Counted from the stretch's first letter, positions 44,292 to 53,968 are shown. The stretch is DNA of 64,000 nt from Pseudomonas sp. GM48 (GCF_000282335.1 NZ_AKJM01000099.1:1-64000); one strand, 5' to 3'. Numbers and translations: made by a program. The notes: generated by a model not told the origin, from the sequence alone.

Positions 44292-45593
44292 GTGGAAGCA
44301 CATCTGTTGGAATGGCTGAACCTGAGCGTGCGCTGGGTTCATATGATTACTGGTGTGGCCTGGATCGGCGCATCGTTCTACTTCGTCTGGCTGGAAAACA
44401 ACCTCAATCGGGTCAACCCGAAAAGCGGTCTGGCCGGCGATTTGTGGGCGATCCACGGCGGCGGTATCTACCACCTGGAAAAATACAAACTGGCTCCACC
44501 GACCATGCCGGACAACCTGCACTGGTTCAAATGGGAAGCCTACTTCACCTGGATGTCGGGGATCGCGCTACTGTGCGTAGTGTTCTACTCCAACCCGACG
44601 CTCTACCTGCTGGCTCCGGGCAGCACCCTGAGCGGCCCTGAAGGCGTGGCCATCGGTCTCGGCTCGCTGTTCATCGGCTGGTTCATCTACTCCTTCCTGT
44701 GCGACTCGGCCCTGGGCAAACGCCCTGCCCTGCTAGGTTTCATCCTGTTCGTCCTGATCATCGGCGCGGCCTATGGCTTCAGCAAAGTGTTCAGCGGTCG
44801 CGGTGCGTACCTGCACGTCGGCGCGATCATCGGCACCATCATGGTCGGCAACGTGTTCCGCATCATCATGCCGGCGCAACGCGCACTGGTGGCGGCGATC
44901 GCCGAGAACCGCACGCCCGATCCGGCGCTGCCGGCCAAAGGCCTGCTGCGTTCGCGTCACAACAACTACTTCACCTTGCCGGTGCTGTTCATCATGATCA
45001 GCAACCACTTCCCGAGCACGTATGGCAGCCAGTACAACTGGCTGATCCTGGCGGGGATCGCGGTGCTGGCGGTGTTGGTGCGTCACTACTTCAACACCCG
45101 TCATGACAGCCACAAGTTTGCCTGGACCCTGCCGGTGGCAGCCGTCGGCATGATCAGCCTGGCTTACGTCACCGGCCCTGCGCCGTTGAACAACCCGGAA
45201 GTGGCCAAGGCGCCAGCGAAGATCGAATACCAGCCGCTGCCGGAAACAGCAGTGGGCGGTGGTCTGAAACCCGCTGAAGCCAAACCTGCAGAAGCGCCTG
45301 CCGCCGCACCGGCGCAAGCATCCAACGCCGGCCCTGGCTTTGACAAAGTGCACAGCGTGATTCAGGAACGTTGCGCGGTTTGCCATTCGGCCAAGCCAAC
45401 CAGCCCGCTGTTCAGTGCAGCCCCTGCCGGCGTGATGTTCGACACCCCCGAGCAGATCCGCCAGAACGCAGCACGGATCCAGGCGCAAGCTGTCACCAGC
45501 CAGATCATGCCACTGGGCAACATCACGCAGATGACCCAGCAGGAACGTGACCTGATCGGTGCCTGGATTGTGCAGGGAGCTCCGACCAACTAA
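44292..45593 (+). CDS. puuD: urate hydroxylase PuuD (membrane, cytochrome c fused)
   Basis: 433 residues, GTG start behind GAGAGG. N-terminal part with about 8 membrane helices (the urate oxidase domain), a Pro/Ala-rich linker (about 300-345) and a C-terminal periplasmic cytochrome c with C361-AVC-H365 and likely axial M406. Oxidises urate to 5-hydroxyisourate and passes electrons to the respiratory chain, replacing soluble uricase. Followed by a hairpin (45599-45620) and a REP. Confidence 0.94.
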   Translation: MEAHLLEWLNLSVRWVHMITGVAWIGASFYFVWLENNLNRVNPKSGLAGDLWAIHGGGIYHLEKYKLAPPTMPDNLHWFKWEAYFTWMSGIALLCVVFYSNPTLYLLAPGSTLSGPEGVAIGLGSLFIGWFIYSFLCDSALGKRPALLGFILFVLIIGAAYGFSKVFSGRGAYLHVGAIIGTIMVGNVFRIIMPAQRALVAAIAENRTPDPALPAKGLLRSRHNNYFTLPVLFIMISNHFPSTYGSQYNWLILAGIAVLAVLVRHYFNTRHDSHKFAWTLPVAAVGMISLAYVTGPAPLNNPEVAKAPAKIEYQPLPETAVGGGLKPAEAKPAEAPAAAPAQASNAGPGFDKVHSVIQERCAVCHSAKPTSPLFSAAPAGVMFDTPEQIRQNAARIQAQAVTSQIMPLGNITQMTQQERDLIGAWIVQGAPTN

Positions 45594-45598
45594 GCAAC

Positions 45599-45620
45599 AC
45601 AAAAGCCTGCGGGCTTTTGT
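45599..45620 (+). terminator. hairpin after puuD
   Basis: 9-bp stem ACAAAAGCC / GGCTTTTGT with a 4-base loop; the T-run is inside the stem. It runs directly into a family C REP. Confidence 0.6.
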
Positions 45621-45749
45621 GGCGAGGGAGCTTGCTCCCGCTCGGCTGCGAAGCAGTCGTGAAACAGGAAGTCGCGATCTCCCAGGTGGAACGCGGTGAC
45701 CGGTTTTGGGGCCGCTTCGCGACCCAGCGGGAGCAAGCTCCCTCGCCAC
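45619..45749. repeat. REP doublet, family C
   Basis: GTGGCGAGGGAGCTTGCTCCCG and inverse with inner GGCTGCGAAGCAG arms. Confidence 0.88.
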
Positions 45750-45827
45750 AAGGAATGATGCAAATGACAGCGGCTCGCACCACCGCCGCTGTTCAATCAC
45801 AAGAATAAAAAAGATCCGAGGTGTTGC

Positions 45828-47186
45828 ATGTCCGAGCTATCCACAGCGCGCATCCCCGACGCACCCGCCATTCAGCGTTTGCCCCTTTTGCAACTGATCC
45901 TGGTCGGTTTGCAACATGTTCTGCTGATGTACGGTGGCGCCATCGCGGTGCCGCTGATCATCGGACAGGCCGCTGGCCTGAGTCGTGAAGAAATCGCCTT
46001 CCTGATTAACGCCGACCTGCTGGTGGCTGGCATCGCCACCATCGTCCAGTCCCTCGGCATCGGCCCCATGGGCATTCGCATGCCAGTGATGATGGGCGCC
46101 AGTTTCGCCGCCGTCGGCAGCATGGTCGCCATGGCCGGCATGCCCGGAATCGGCCTGCAAGGGATCTTCGGCGCGACCATCGCTGCCGGGTTCTTCGGCA
46201 TGCTCATCGCCCCGTTCATGTCCAAAGTCGTACGCTTCTTCCCGCCGCTGGTGACCGGCACAGTCATCACCTCGATCGGTTTGTCACTGTTCCCCGTCGC
46301 CGTGAACTGGGCCGGCGGCGGTGCGAGTGCCGCACAATTCGGTTCGCCGATTTACCTGACCATCGCCGCGCTGGTGCTGGGCACCATTTTGCTGGTGCAC
46401 CGCTTCATGCGCGGCTTCTGGGTCAATATTTCCGTGCTGATCGGCATGTGCCTGGGCTACGTGCTCTGTGGCCTGCTCGGCATGGTCGACCTCAGCGGCA
46501 TGGCCAGTGCGCCATGGCTGCAATTCGTCACCCCGCTGCATTTCGGCATGCCGAAATTCGAACTCGCGCCGATCCTGTCGATGTGCCTGGTGGTGGTGAT
46601 CATTTTCGTCGAGTCCACCGGGATGTTTCTTGCGCTGGGCAAGATCACCGGCCAGGAAGTCTGCCCACGCATGCTGCGTCGCGGTTTACTGTGCGATGCC
46701 GGCGCCTCGTTCTTCGCCGGATTCTTCAACACCTTCACCCACTCCTCCTTCGCCCAGAACATCGGCCTGGTGCAGATGACCGGCGTGCGTTGCCGCTCGG
46801 TGACCATCGTTGCCGGCGGCTTGCTGATCGTCCTGAGCCTGCTGCCCAAAGCCGCGTTCCTGGTGGCATCGATTCCACCGGCCGTGCTCGGTGGTGCAGC
46901 GATTGCGATGTTCGGCATGGTCGCCGCCACCGGGATCAAGATCCTGCAGGAAGCCGACATCGGTGACCGTCGTAATCAGTTGCTGGTGGCGGTGAGCATC
47001 GGCATGGGGCTGATCCCGGTAGTACGCCCGGAGTTTTTCGCCCACCTGCCCGTGTGGATGAGCCCGATCACCCACAGCGGCATCGCCATGGCCACGCTCA
47101 GTGCCCTGACCTTGAACCTGCTGTTCAACATCCTCGGCGGCAAAGAACGCGCTGCGATCAACGACTGCCACGCCCACACGCATTAA
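45828..47186 (+). CDS. uracil-xanthine/urate permease (NCS2, UapA/UacT-like)
   Basis: 452 residues with ~14 membrane helices. Family marks are QHVLLMYGGAIAVPL near the start, GPMGIRMPVMMGASFA, and the signature FNTFTHSSFAQNIGLVQMTGVRCR. The NCS2 xanthine/urate branch fits the position immediately after puuD. Proton-driven import at the inner membrane. Start ATG behind GATCCGAGG. Confidence 0.93.
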   Translation: MSELSTARIPDAPAIQRLPLLQLILVGLQHVLLMYGGAIAVPLIIGQAAGLSREEIAFLINADLLVAGIATIVQSLGIGPMGIRMPVMMGASFAAVGSMVAMAGMPGIGLQGIFGATIAAGFFGMLIAPFMSKVVRFFPPLVTGTVITSIGLSLFPVAVNWAGGGASAAQFGSPIYLTIAALVLGTILLVHRFMRGFWVNISVLIGMCLGYVLCGLLGMVDLSGMASAPWLQFVTPLHFGMPKFELAPILSMCLVVVIIFVESTGMFLALGKITGQEVCPRMLRRGLLCDAGASFFAGFFNTFTHSSFAQNIGLVQMTGVRCRSVTIVAGGLLIVLSLLPKAAFLVASIPPAVLGGAAIAMFGMVAATGIKILQEADIGDRRNQLLVAVSIGMGLIPVVRPEFFAHLPVWMSPITHSGIAMATLSALTLNLLFNILGGKERAAINDCHAHTH

Positions 47187-47206
47187 CCGAGAAACCCACA
47201 CCCCCT

Positions 47207-47294
47207 GTGGGAGCGGGCTTGCTCGCGAAGACGTCATCAGCCCCAACTTCATCGTTGACTGATACACCGCTTTCGCGAGCAAGCCCGCTCCCAC
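47207..47294. repeat. REP doublet, family B
   Basis: GTGGGAGCGGGCTTGCTCGCGAAG and inverse. Confidence 0.9.
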
Positions 47295-47341
47295 GGGAGA
47301 GCTACATGCGCCTCAAAAATAAAAACAAGAGGGAGCAACAG

Positions 47342-48127
47342 ATGATTCGGACACAAACCAACTTGCTGTTGACGGGTGGCCTGTTGGCCGCGAGCCAGGC
47401 CATGGCCGGCGATTTACTGCTGTGGCAGACCAACAGCCTGAGCTACCTGTACGGCAAGAACTACGCGATCAACCCGGCGATCCAGCAGACGGTAACGTTC
47501 GAGCACGCCGATCGCTGGAAGTACGGCGACAACTTCCTGTTCGTCGACAGCACCTGGTACAACGGCGAGAAAGACCGAAACAAAGGTGCTCACGCTTATT
47601 ACGGCGAGTTCAGCCCGCGTCTCTCCTTCGGCAAAATCCTCGACCGCCGTTTCGAATTCGGCCCGATCAAGGACGTGCTGCTCGCCATGACCTACGAGAA
47701 CGGCGAAGACGACAGCAAGGCCTACCTGATCGGTCCCGGATTCGACCTCGCAGTACCGGGCTTCAACTTCTTCACCCTGAACTTCTATTACCGCCAGACC
47801 GAAGGCTCGCGCCCCGGCGACGATGTCTGGCAAATCACCCCCGCCTGGTCCTACACCCTGCCATTGGGCAACTCGAGCCTGTTGATCGACGGCTACATCG
47901 ACTGGGTGGTAGATAACGACCAGAACTCACGCGGCACCTATCACGCCAACCTGCACTTCAACCCACAGATCAAATACGACTTGGGCAAAGCCCTGGGCTG
48001 GCGCGAGAAACAGGTCTATGTCGGCACCGAATACAGCTACTGGAAAGACAAATACGGCGTCCAGGACAGCTCCCGTTTCAATACCAATGAAAACACCGCC
48101 AGCCTGCTGGTGAAGGTGCATTTCTGA
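47342..48127 (+). CDS. Tsx/OmpK-like outer membrane channel (first copy)
   Basis: 261 residues. The ATG behind GAGGGAG is the start; an in-frame Met 12 codons upstream sits without a site. Signal peptide ending QAMA-GDLL; then beta-barrel of the nucleoside-specific channel-forming / OmpK family, with alternating aromatic strands and a final LLVKVHF. Probably forms a pore for nucleosides or related purines, consistent with the neighbouring permease. Same length as the next gene. Confidence 0.88.
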   Translation: MIRTQTNLLLTGGLLAASQAMAGDLLLWQTNSLSYLYGKNYAINPAIQQTVTFEHADRWKYGDNFLFVDSTWYNGEKDRNKGAHAYYGEFSPRLSFGKILDRRFEFGPIKDVLLAMTYENGEDDSKAYLIGPGFDLAVPGFNFFTLNFYYRQTEGSRPGDDVWQITPAWSYTLPLGNSSLLIDGYIDWVVDNDQNSRGTYHANLHFNPQIKYDLGKALGWREKQVYVGTEYSYWKDKYGVQDSSRFNTNENTASLLVKVHF

Positions 48128-48504
48128 TGCTGCCCCGCAGCCGCGCCACATACCTGTCGTCGGTGCGCCATTGCGGAGCACTTGAGACCTGTCCGAGGAG
48201 TCAGTATTCTCCGCGGCCGCCCGAATCCGGTTTAAAAAAAAGCCCGGATGTAAAACCTGACCAGCAGGCCAACTTATCCCGGCGCTGGCAGGAACCAAGG
48301 CACTCCAAAACCCCTCTCAATCGACCGCTCTTGAGCCGTCGAGCGGGAGTTTTTTGGCTTTTTGAAAGCCTTGGCCCAGCTCTTGCTCACAGCACTAAAG
48401 CTGACCGAATGGATAATTTTTTGCAGCTACAGAAACAGGCGCCACACCAGAGCGCCGACCTTAAAAAAATAACGTGGAACCACCTACTTTTTGGGAGCAA
48501 CCGA
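48128..48504. other. long leader between the twin channel genes
   Basis: 377 bases. It contains the candidate terminator at 48325-48346 and an AT-rich stretch with GGGAGC as ribosome binding site of the second channel gene. No ORF is supported. Confidence 0.5.
48325..48355 (+). terminator. candidate terminator before the second channel gene
   Basis: Stem CCGCTC / GAGCGG with a 10-base loop and TTTTTT; an alternative TCGAC / GTCGA pairing overlaps it. Confidence 0.45.
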
Positions 48505-49290
48505 ATGAAACGTACGTGCACTAGCCTGATGCTGGCGGGATCATTGCTGGCGGGGGGTCAGGCCATGGCCGGCGACTTGCTGCAATGGCAGAACAACAGC
48601 CTGAGCTACCTCTACGGTAAAGACTTCAAGGTCAACCCGCACATTCAGCAGACCGTGACCTTTGAACACGCCGATGGCTGGAAGTACGGCGACAACTTCT
48701 TCTTCATCGACAAAATCTTCTACAACGGCAAGGAAGACGCCTTCGCGGGCAAGAACAGCCACTACGGCGAACTCAGCCCGCGCCTGTCGTTCAACAAGAT
48801 CTTCGACCAGAAGTTCGAGTTCGGCCCGATCAAGGACGTGCTGCTGGCCATGACCTATGAATTCGGCGAGGACGACACCGAGTCCTATCTGATCGGTCCA
48901 GGCTTCGACCTGGCCATCCCGGGCTTCGACTACTTCCAGTTGAACTTCTACAACCGTCACACCGAAGGCGACCGCCCGGGTGACAATGTCTGGCAGATCA
49001 CCCCGGTCTGGTCCTACACCATCCCGGTGGGTAGCTCGGATGTGCTGATCGACGGTTTCATGGACTGGGTGGTCGACAACGATGTGAACAAAAATGGCGA
49101 ATACCACGCCAACCTGCACTTCAATCCACAGGTTAAATACGACTTGGGCAAGGCGCTGAATTTCGGTGCCAAGCAATTGTATGTCGGTGTTGAGTACGAC
49201 TACTGGTCGAACAAATACGGGATCGACGATTCCAAGGCGTTTAACACCAATCAGAACACGACGAGCTTCCTGGTGAAGTTCCACTTCTGA
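48505..49290 (+). CDS. Tsx/OmpK-like outer membrane channel (second copy)
   Basis: 261 residues, same length and architecture as the first copy, with long shared blocks (SLSYLYGK, EFGPIKDVLLAMTYE, YHANLHFNPQ) but different loops. Signal peptide MKRTCTSLMLAGSLLAGGQAMA. Ribosome binding site GGGAG. The two genes are a local duplication with separate transcription, perhaps for different substrates. Confidence 0.88.
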   Translation: MKRTCTSLMLAGSLLAGGQAMAGDLLQWQNNSLSYLYGKDFKVNPHIQQTVTFEHADGWKYGDNFFFIDKIFYNGKEDAFAGKNSHYGELSPRLSFNKIFDQKFEFGPIKDVLLAMTYEFGEDDTESYLIGPGFDLAIPGFDYFQLNFYNRHTEGDRPGDNVWQITPVWSYTIPVGSSDVLIDGFMDWVVDNDVNKNGEYHANLHFNPQVKYDLGKALNFGAKQLYVGVEYDYWSNKYGIDDSKAFNTNQNTTSFLVKFHF

Positions 49291-49321
49291 TCCCGCTGTA
49301 ACCGGCGTCTGCAAGGACGCC

Positions 49322-49412
49322 TTCGCGGGCAAGCCCGCTCCCACAGGGATTTGCGTCGTACGCCGAATTCGAATTCGGCGCAAATCTTTGTGGGAGCAGG
49401 CTTGCCCGCGAA
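49322..49412. repeat. REP doublet, family B (diverged)
   Basis: TTCGCGGGCAAGCCCGCTCCCAC and GTGGGAGCAGGCTTGCCCGCGAA; compensating changes keep each stem paired. A GAATTCGAATTC palindrome lies between the arms. Confidence 0.85.
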
Positions 49413-49429
49413 TTGATTCTCCATCGATC

Positions 49430-50602
49430 TCAAGCCGAAACCACCGCCTCGTTAATCCCCAGAAACCGACACAACTCCCCGCGTTTGGCCAACGCATCGC
49501 GCCGCCCCAGCTCGATCAACTCGCTGCAATAACCCGCCTCGAACAGCAGATAGCTCAATACCCCCGCCCCGCTGGTCTTGGTCGCACCCGGCCCGCGCAA
49601 GAACAGGCGCAGCGCCGGTGGCAGTTCCTGGCGATGGCGTGCGGCAATCTCGTCGATCGGTTGACTCGGTGAAATCACCAGCACGTCCACCGGCGCCACG
49701 CCCAAGGCACGGGTTGGCGTACCGTCGGGCATCAGGTGACTGAACTGATTCAGACGCTGCAACAGCTCGATATCACTTTCCAGGCTGTCAATGAACGTAC
49801 TGTTGAGCATGTGCCCACCGATCTGCGCCAGTGTCGGCTGCTGACCGGTGTAGCTGCGCTGCAAGGGTTGTTGCGGGTCGAACCCGCGGGGGTTGCCGCT
49901 GACGCCCACCACCAACACCCGACTGGCACCCAGATGCAACGCCGGACTGATCGGCGCCGACTGACGCACCGCGCCATCACCGAAATACTCTTCGCCGATT
50001 TTCACCGGGGCGAACAGCAGCGGAATGGCCGAACTGGCGAGTAGATGTTCAACGGAAAGCTGGGTTGGAACGCCGATGCGTCGATGGCGCAACCAGGCAT
50101 CGATCTTGCCGCCGCCCTGATAGAAGGTGACTGCCTGGCCGGACTCATAGCCGAACGCGGTGACCGCCACCGCATGCAATTGTTTCTGTGCGATCGCTTC
50201 GGCGATGCCGCCCATATGCAGCTTGTCGTGGAGCAAATGCCGCAGCGGAGAACTGTTGAGCAACGCCACCGGCATGTGTGTACCGATACCGAGCAAACTG
50301 TGGCTGACAAAGCGGCTGGCCTGACGAATCACTCCGGGCCAGTCGCTGCGCAACACCAGATGACTGCGAAAGCCCTGCCAGAAGGCCGTCAGGTGTTCGA
50401 TGGCGCTACGAAAGTCCATCGCCCCGCTGGCGAGGCTGACGGCGTTGATCGCGCCCGCCGAAGTGCCGACGATCACCGGAAACGGATTGCTCGCCCCCGG
50501 CGGCAGCAATTCGGCAATCGCCGCCAGTACCCCGACCTGATAAGCCGCCCGAGCCCCGCCGCCGGAAAGAATCAACCCTGTAACCGGTTCGCCTGGACTC
50601 AT
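49430..50602 (-). CDS. patatin-like phospholipase
   Basis: 390 residues; ATG behind GGAGAG. Patatin domain with LSGGGARAAYQVG oxyanion loop, nucleophile S48 in GTSAG and D209 in the DGA motif (FGDGAV). No signal peptide or membrane anchor; cytosolic lipid acyl hydrolase. Next to the LpxL-type gene in the same orientation, as in other pseudomonads. Confidence 0.9.
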   Translation of the reverse strand: MSPGEPVTGLILSGGGARAAYQVGVLAAIAELLPPGASNPFPVIVGTSAGAINAVSLASGAMDFRSAIEHLTAFWQGFRSHLVLRSDWPGVIRQASRFVSHSLLGIGTHMPVALLNSSPLRHLLHDKLHMGGIAEAIAQKQLHAVAVTAFGYESGQAVTFYQGGGKIDAWLRHRRIGVPTQLSVEHLLASSAIPLLFAPVKIGEEYFGDGAVRQSAPISPALHLGASRVLVVGVSGNPRGFDPQQPLQRSYTGQQPTLAQIGGHMLNSTFIDSLESDIELLQRLNQFSHLMPDGTPTRALGVAPVDVLVISPSQPIDEIAARHRQELPPALRLFLRGPGATKTSGAGVLSYLLFEAGYCSELIELGRRDALAKRGELCRFLGINEAVVSA

Positions 50603-50655
50603 GCACAACTCTCCATGGTGCTTGATGGGGTTTCGTTGTTTCGACCTGTTCCCTT

Positions 50656-50753
50656 GTAGGAGCGAGCTTGCTCGCGATGGTCGTGAAAACTCCGCGGGGT
50701 GTCAGGTGCCCCGCGTTATCGTTGACCACCATCGCGAGCAAGCTCGCTCCTAC
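50656..50753. repeat. REP doublet, family A
   Basis: GTAGGAGCGAGCTTGCTCGCGAT and inverse, about 55 bases apart. Confidence 0.9.
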
Positions 50754-50765
50754 AGGGAGCGGGAT

Positions 50766-51698
50766 TCAACCGCGTTTGGCGTACAGCTTGGGCTCGCCCG
50801 GCGGACGGCTCTTGAAGCGGCGGTGGGCCCACAGGTATTGCTCGGGATGTTCGCGCAGAACGGCTTCGATCCATTGGTTGATGCGGATGCAGTCGTCCTC
50901 TTCGGTTTCGCCGGGGAAGCCTTCGAGCGGCGCATGGATCACCAGGCGATAACCGCTGCCGTCCGCCAGGCGCTCCTGGGTGAACGGCACCACCAGCGCC
51001 TTGCCCAGCCGCGCAAACTTGCTCGTGGCGGTGACGGTCGCAGCCTGAATGCCGAACAGCGGCACGAAAATGCTTTGCTTGGCGCCGTAGTCCTGATCCG
51101 GTGCGTACCAGATTGCGCGGCCCGAGCGCAGCAATTTGAGCATGCCGCGCACGTCTTCGCGTTCCACCGCCAGCGAGTCGAGGTTGTGGCGTTCGCGGCC
51201 CTGGCGCTGGATATAGTCGAACAGCGGATTTTTGTGCTCGCGGTACATGCCGTCAATGGTGTGCTGCTGACCGAGCAACGCGGCGCCTATTTCCAGCGTC
51301 GTGAAGTGCAGCGCCATCAGGATCACGCCCTTGCCTTCACGCTGGGCCTTTTGCAAATGCTCCAGCCCTTCGACATGAGCCAGCTTCGCCAGGCGCTTGC
51401 GCGACCACCACCAGCTCATCGCCATCTCAAAAAAAGCGATGCCGGTGGAGGCAAAGTTTTCCTTGAGCAGGCGTTTGCGCTCGGCTGCGGTTTTTTCAGG
51501 AAAACACAGTTCCAGGTTGCGTTTGGCAATGCGCCGCCTGTCGCCGGCCACACGATACATCAATGCACCCAGTGCACGACCGACCCACAGCAGTGCCGGA
51601 TACGGCAACTGGACGATCAGCCACAACAGCCCCAGGCCACACCACAGCGGCCAGAAACGTGGAGATAGAAATGCTTTTCGAAAACGCGGGCGGTCCAT
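50766..51698 (-). CDS. lipid A biosynthesis acyltransferase (LpxL/HtrB type)
   Basis: 310 residues from the ATG behind GGAAG; the frame is open for 180 more codons, but that part is antisense to minC. N-terminal membrane helix (about 15-38), then the catalytic H131-x4-E136 of the acyltransferase family and a conserved REDVRGMLKLL region. Adds a secondary acyl chain to lipid A at the inner membrane. Divergent from minC. Confidence 0.9.
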   Translation of the reverse strand: MDRPRFRKAFLSPRFWPLWCGLGLLWLIVQLPYPALLWVGRALGALMYRVAGDRRRIAKRNLELCFPEKTAAERKRLLKENFASTGIAFFEMAMSWWWSRKRLAKLAHVEGLEHLQKAQREGKGVILMALHFTTLEIGAALLGQQHTIDGMYREHKNPLFDYIQRQGRERHNLDSLAVEREDVRGMLKLLRSGRAIWYAPDQDYGAKQSIFVPLFGIQAATVTATSKFARLGKALVVPFTQERLADGSGYRLVIHAPLEGFPGETEEDDCIRINQWIEAVLREHPEQYLWAHRRFKSRPPGEPKLYAKRG

Positions 51699-51816
51699 TA
51701 ATGCTTCCGGAATGACAATGGCCGCGCATTCTACATCGTTCGACCCGGCTTGCGGCCTGCGGGCGTTCTCGTTATAAGTCTCGGCACTTTTAGTGACAAG
51801 TCGTTGTATGCCGACC

Positions 51817-52554
51817 ATGAGCCAAACCGAACCGCTAGACCAAGATCCCGTGTTCCAGTTGAAGGGCAGCATGCTGGCCATTACGGTGCTGGAACTGGCC
51901 CGTAACGACCTCGAAAGCCTTGATCGGCAACTGGCCGCCAAGGTCGCCCAGGCACCCAACTTCTTCAGCAACGCGCCGCTGGTACTGGCCCTGGACAAAC
52001 TCCCGGCCAGCGAAGGCGCCGTCGATTTGCCCGGCCTGATGCGCGTGTGCCGCCAGCATGGCCTGCGCACCCTGGCGATCCGCGCCAGCCGCATCGAAGA
52101 CATCGCCGCTGCCATTGCAGTCGACTTGCCGGTGCTGCCACCGTCCGGTGCCCGGGAGCGTCCACTGGACCTGACCGAAGGCGAACCGAAGAAAAAACCG
52201 GAAAAACCGCCCGAGCCGACCATCAAACCGACAAAAATCATCACATCGCCAGTACGTGGTGGCCAGCAGATTTATGCCCAGGGCAGCGATCTGGTGGTGA
52301 TTTCCTCGGTCAGCCCGGGGGCGGAACTTCTCGCCGATGGCAACATCCATGTATACGGCCCGATGCGTGGTCGCGTGTTGGCCGGCGTCAAGGGCGACAC
52401 CAAGGCGCGGATTTTCTGTCAGCAAATGAGTGCTGAACTGATTTCCATCGCCGGGCATTACAAGGTTTCCGAAGATCTGCGCCGCGACCCGTTATGGGGT
52501 TCGGGTGTGCAGGTCAGCCTGTCCGGCGACGTGTTGAACATCATTCGGCTTTAA
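51817..52554 (+). CDS. minC: septum site-determining protein MinC
   Basis: 245 residues; Met at 51817 gives the usual MSQTEPL start, an upstream Met is less supported. N-terminal FtsZ-inhibiting domain (1-105), Pro-rich linker (KKKPEKPPEP), C-terminal beta-helix with GSDLVVISSVSPGAELLADGNIHVYGPMRGR that binds MinD. Blocks Z-ring assembly away from midcell. Confidence 0.95.
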   Translation: MSQTEPLDQDPVFQLKGSMLAITVLELARNDLESLDRQLAAKVAQAPNFFSNAPLVLALDKLPASEGAVDLPGLMRVCRQHGLRTLAIRASRIEDIAAAIAVDLPVLPPSGARERPLDLTEGEPKKKPEKPPEPTIKPTKIITSPVRGGQQIYAQGSDLVVISSVSPGAELLADGNIHVYGPMRGRVLAGVKGDTKARIFCQQMSAELISIAGHYKVSEDLRRDPLWGSGVQVSLSGDVLNIIRL

Positions 52555-52756
52555 CGGATACTGCCGCATTTTCCAAGCATCTCTAAAACGTAGCGAAAAC
52601 GGCTCAAACGAAGTAGGAAAAAGGCTAAAAGCAGTGTTTACCGGGGGTAAACGCCGCTCAAAACCGGATTCCAGCCAAGGCTGTCCGACTGCAGTAGTTT
52701 TTCAGGAGATGTTTTTCAGGGACTGAAAAGTCCTTCTTCCTTAGGGGTGAAACACC

Positions 52757-53569
52757 TTGGCCAAGATTCTCGTGGTTACATCCGGCAAGGGTGGTGTGGG
52801 TAAGACCACCACCAGCGCCGCTATCGGTACCGGCCTCGCTCTGCGCGGTCACAAAACAGTTATCGTCGACTTCGACGTGGGCTTGCGTAACCTTGACCTG
52901 ATCATGGGTTGCGAGCGCCGCGTGGTGTATGACTTCGTCAACGTGGTCAACGGCGAAGCCAACCTGCAACAGGCCCTGATCAAAGACAAGCGCCTGGAAA
53001 ACCTCTACGTGCTGGCCGCCAGCCAGACCCGCGACAAAGACGCGCTGACCGTCGAAGGCGTGGAAAAAGTCCTGATGCAACTCAAGGAAGACTTTGAGTT
53101 CGTGGTCTGCGACTCCCCGGCGGGTATCGAGAAAGGCGCCCACCTGGCCATGTACTTCGCTGACGAAGCGATTGTCGTGACCAACCCGGAAGTCTCCTCG
53201 GTGCGTGACTCCGACCGCATGCTCGGCCTGTTGGCCAGCAAGTCCCGTCGTGCCGAACGCGGCGAAGACCCGATCAAGGAACACCTGCTGATTACCCGTT
53301 ATCACCCGGAACGTGTGAGCAAAGGCGAAATGCTCGGCGTAGAAGACGTCAAGGAAATCCTTTCGGTGACCCTGCTCGGCGTGATCCCTGAATCCCAGGC
53401 GGTGCTCAAGGCATCCAACCAGGGTGTTCCGGTGATTCTCGACGACCAGAGCGATGCCGGCCAGGCCTACAGCGATACCGTTGACCGCCTGCTGGGCAAG
53501 ACCGTGGATCATCGATTCCTCGATGTACAGAAGAAGGGATTCTTCGAGCGCCTGTTTGGAGGCAACTAA
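52757..53569 (+). CDS. minD: septum site-determining ATPase MinD
   Basis: 270 residues, TTG start behind GGGGTGA. Deviant Walker A KGGVGKTTT (11-19, K16), the VIVDFDVGLRNLD Walker B region and a C-terminal amphipathic membrane-targeting helix (KKGFFERLFGG). Recruits MinC to the membrane and oscillates with MinE. Separated from minC by about 200 bases. Confidence 0.96.
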   Translation: MAKILVVTSGKGGVGKTTTSAAIGTGLALRGHKTVIVDFDVGLRNLDLIMGCERRVVYDFVNVVNGEANLQQALIKDKRLENLYVLAASQTRDKDALTVEGVEKVLMQLKEDFEFVVCDSPAGIEKGAHLAMYFADEAIVVTNPEVSSVRDSDRMLGLLASKSRRAERGEDPIKEHLLITRYHPERVSKGEMLGVEDVKEILSVTLLGVIPESQAVLKASNQGVPVILDDQSDAGQAYSDTVDRLLGKTVDHRFLDVQKKGFFERLFGGN

Positions 53570-53572
53570 GCA

Positions 53573-53827
53573 ATGAACCTTTTTGACTTCTTTCGTGCCA
53601 ACAAAAAGCAAAGCACCGCGTCGGTAGCGAAAGAGCGTCTACAGATCATCGTGGCGCACGAACGCGGCCAACGCAGTACCCCGGACTACCTGCCGGCCTT
53701 GCAGAAGGAACTGGTCGAGGTGATCCGCAAGTACGTCAATATCGGGTCCGATGACGTGCATGTCGCACTGGAAAGCCAGGGCAGCTGCTCGATTCTGGAA
53801 CTCAATATCACCCTGCCAGATCGCTGA
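53573..53827 (+). CDS. minE: cell division topological specificity factor MinE
   Basis: 84 residues, 3 bases after minD. N-terminal FDFFRANKKQ amphipathic segment, then the MinD-activating helix (KERLQIIVAHER) and the C-terminal topological domain. Full length. Confidence 0.96.
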   Translation: MNLFDFFRANKKQSTASVAKERLQIIVAHERGQRSTPDYLPALQKELVEVIRKYVNIGSDDVHVALESQGSCSILELNITLPDR

Positions 53828-53854
53828 GTCGATCCGCCAGGAGCCACGGCGGTT

Positions 53855-53934
53855 GCAGGAGCGAGCTTGCTCGCGAAGGTGTGTCAGCCACATTGATTTC
53901 GCTGACACCCCTTCGCGAGCAAGCTCACTCCTGC
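53855..53934. repeat. REP doublet, family A (diverged)
   Basis: GCAGGAGCGAGCTTGCTCGCGAA and TTCGCGAGCAAGCTCACTCCTGC; the right arm has one stem change. Confidence 0.85.
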
Positions 53935-53968
53935 AGCCGCCGTTGGCATTTGTTACGAGGCTGTTTTA

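Noticed and set aside
51699..52244. N-terminal extension of the LpxL-type frame
   Set aside because: The extension is antisense to minC and the acyltransferase start has its own ribosome binding site.
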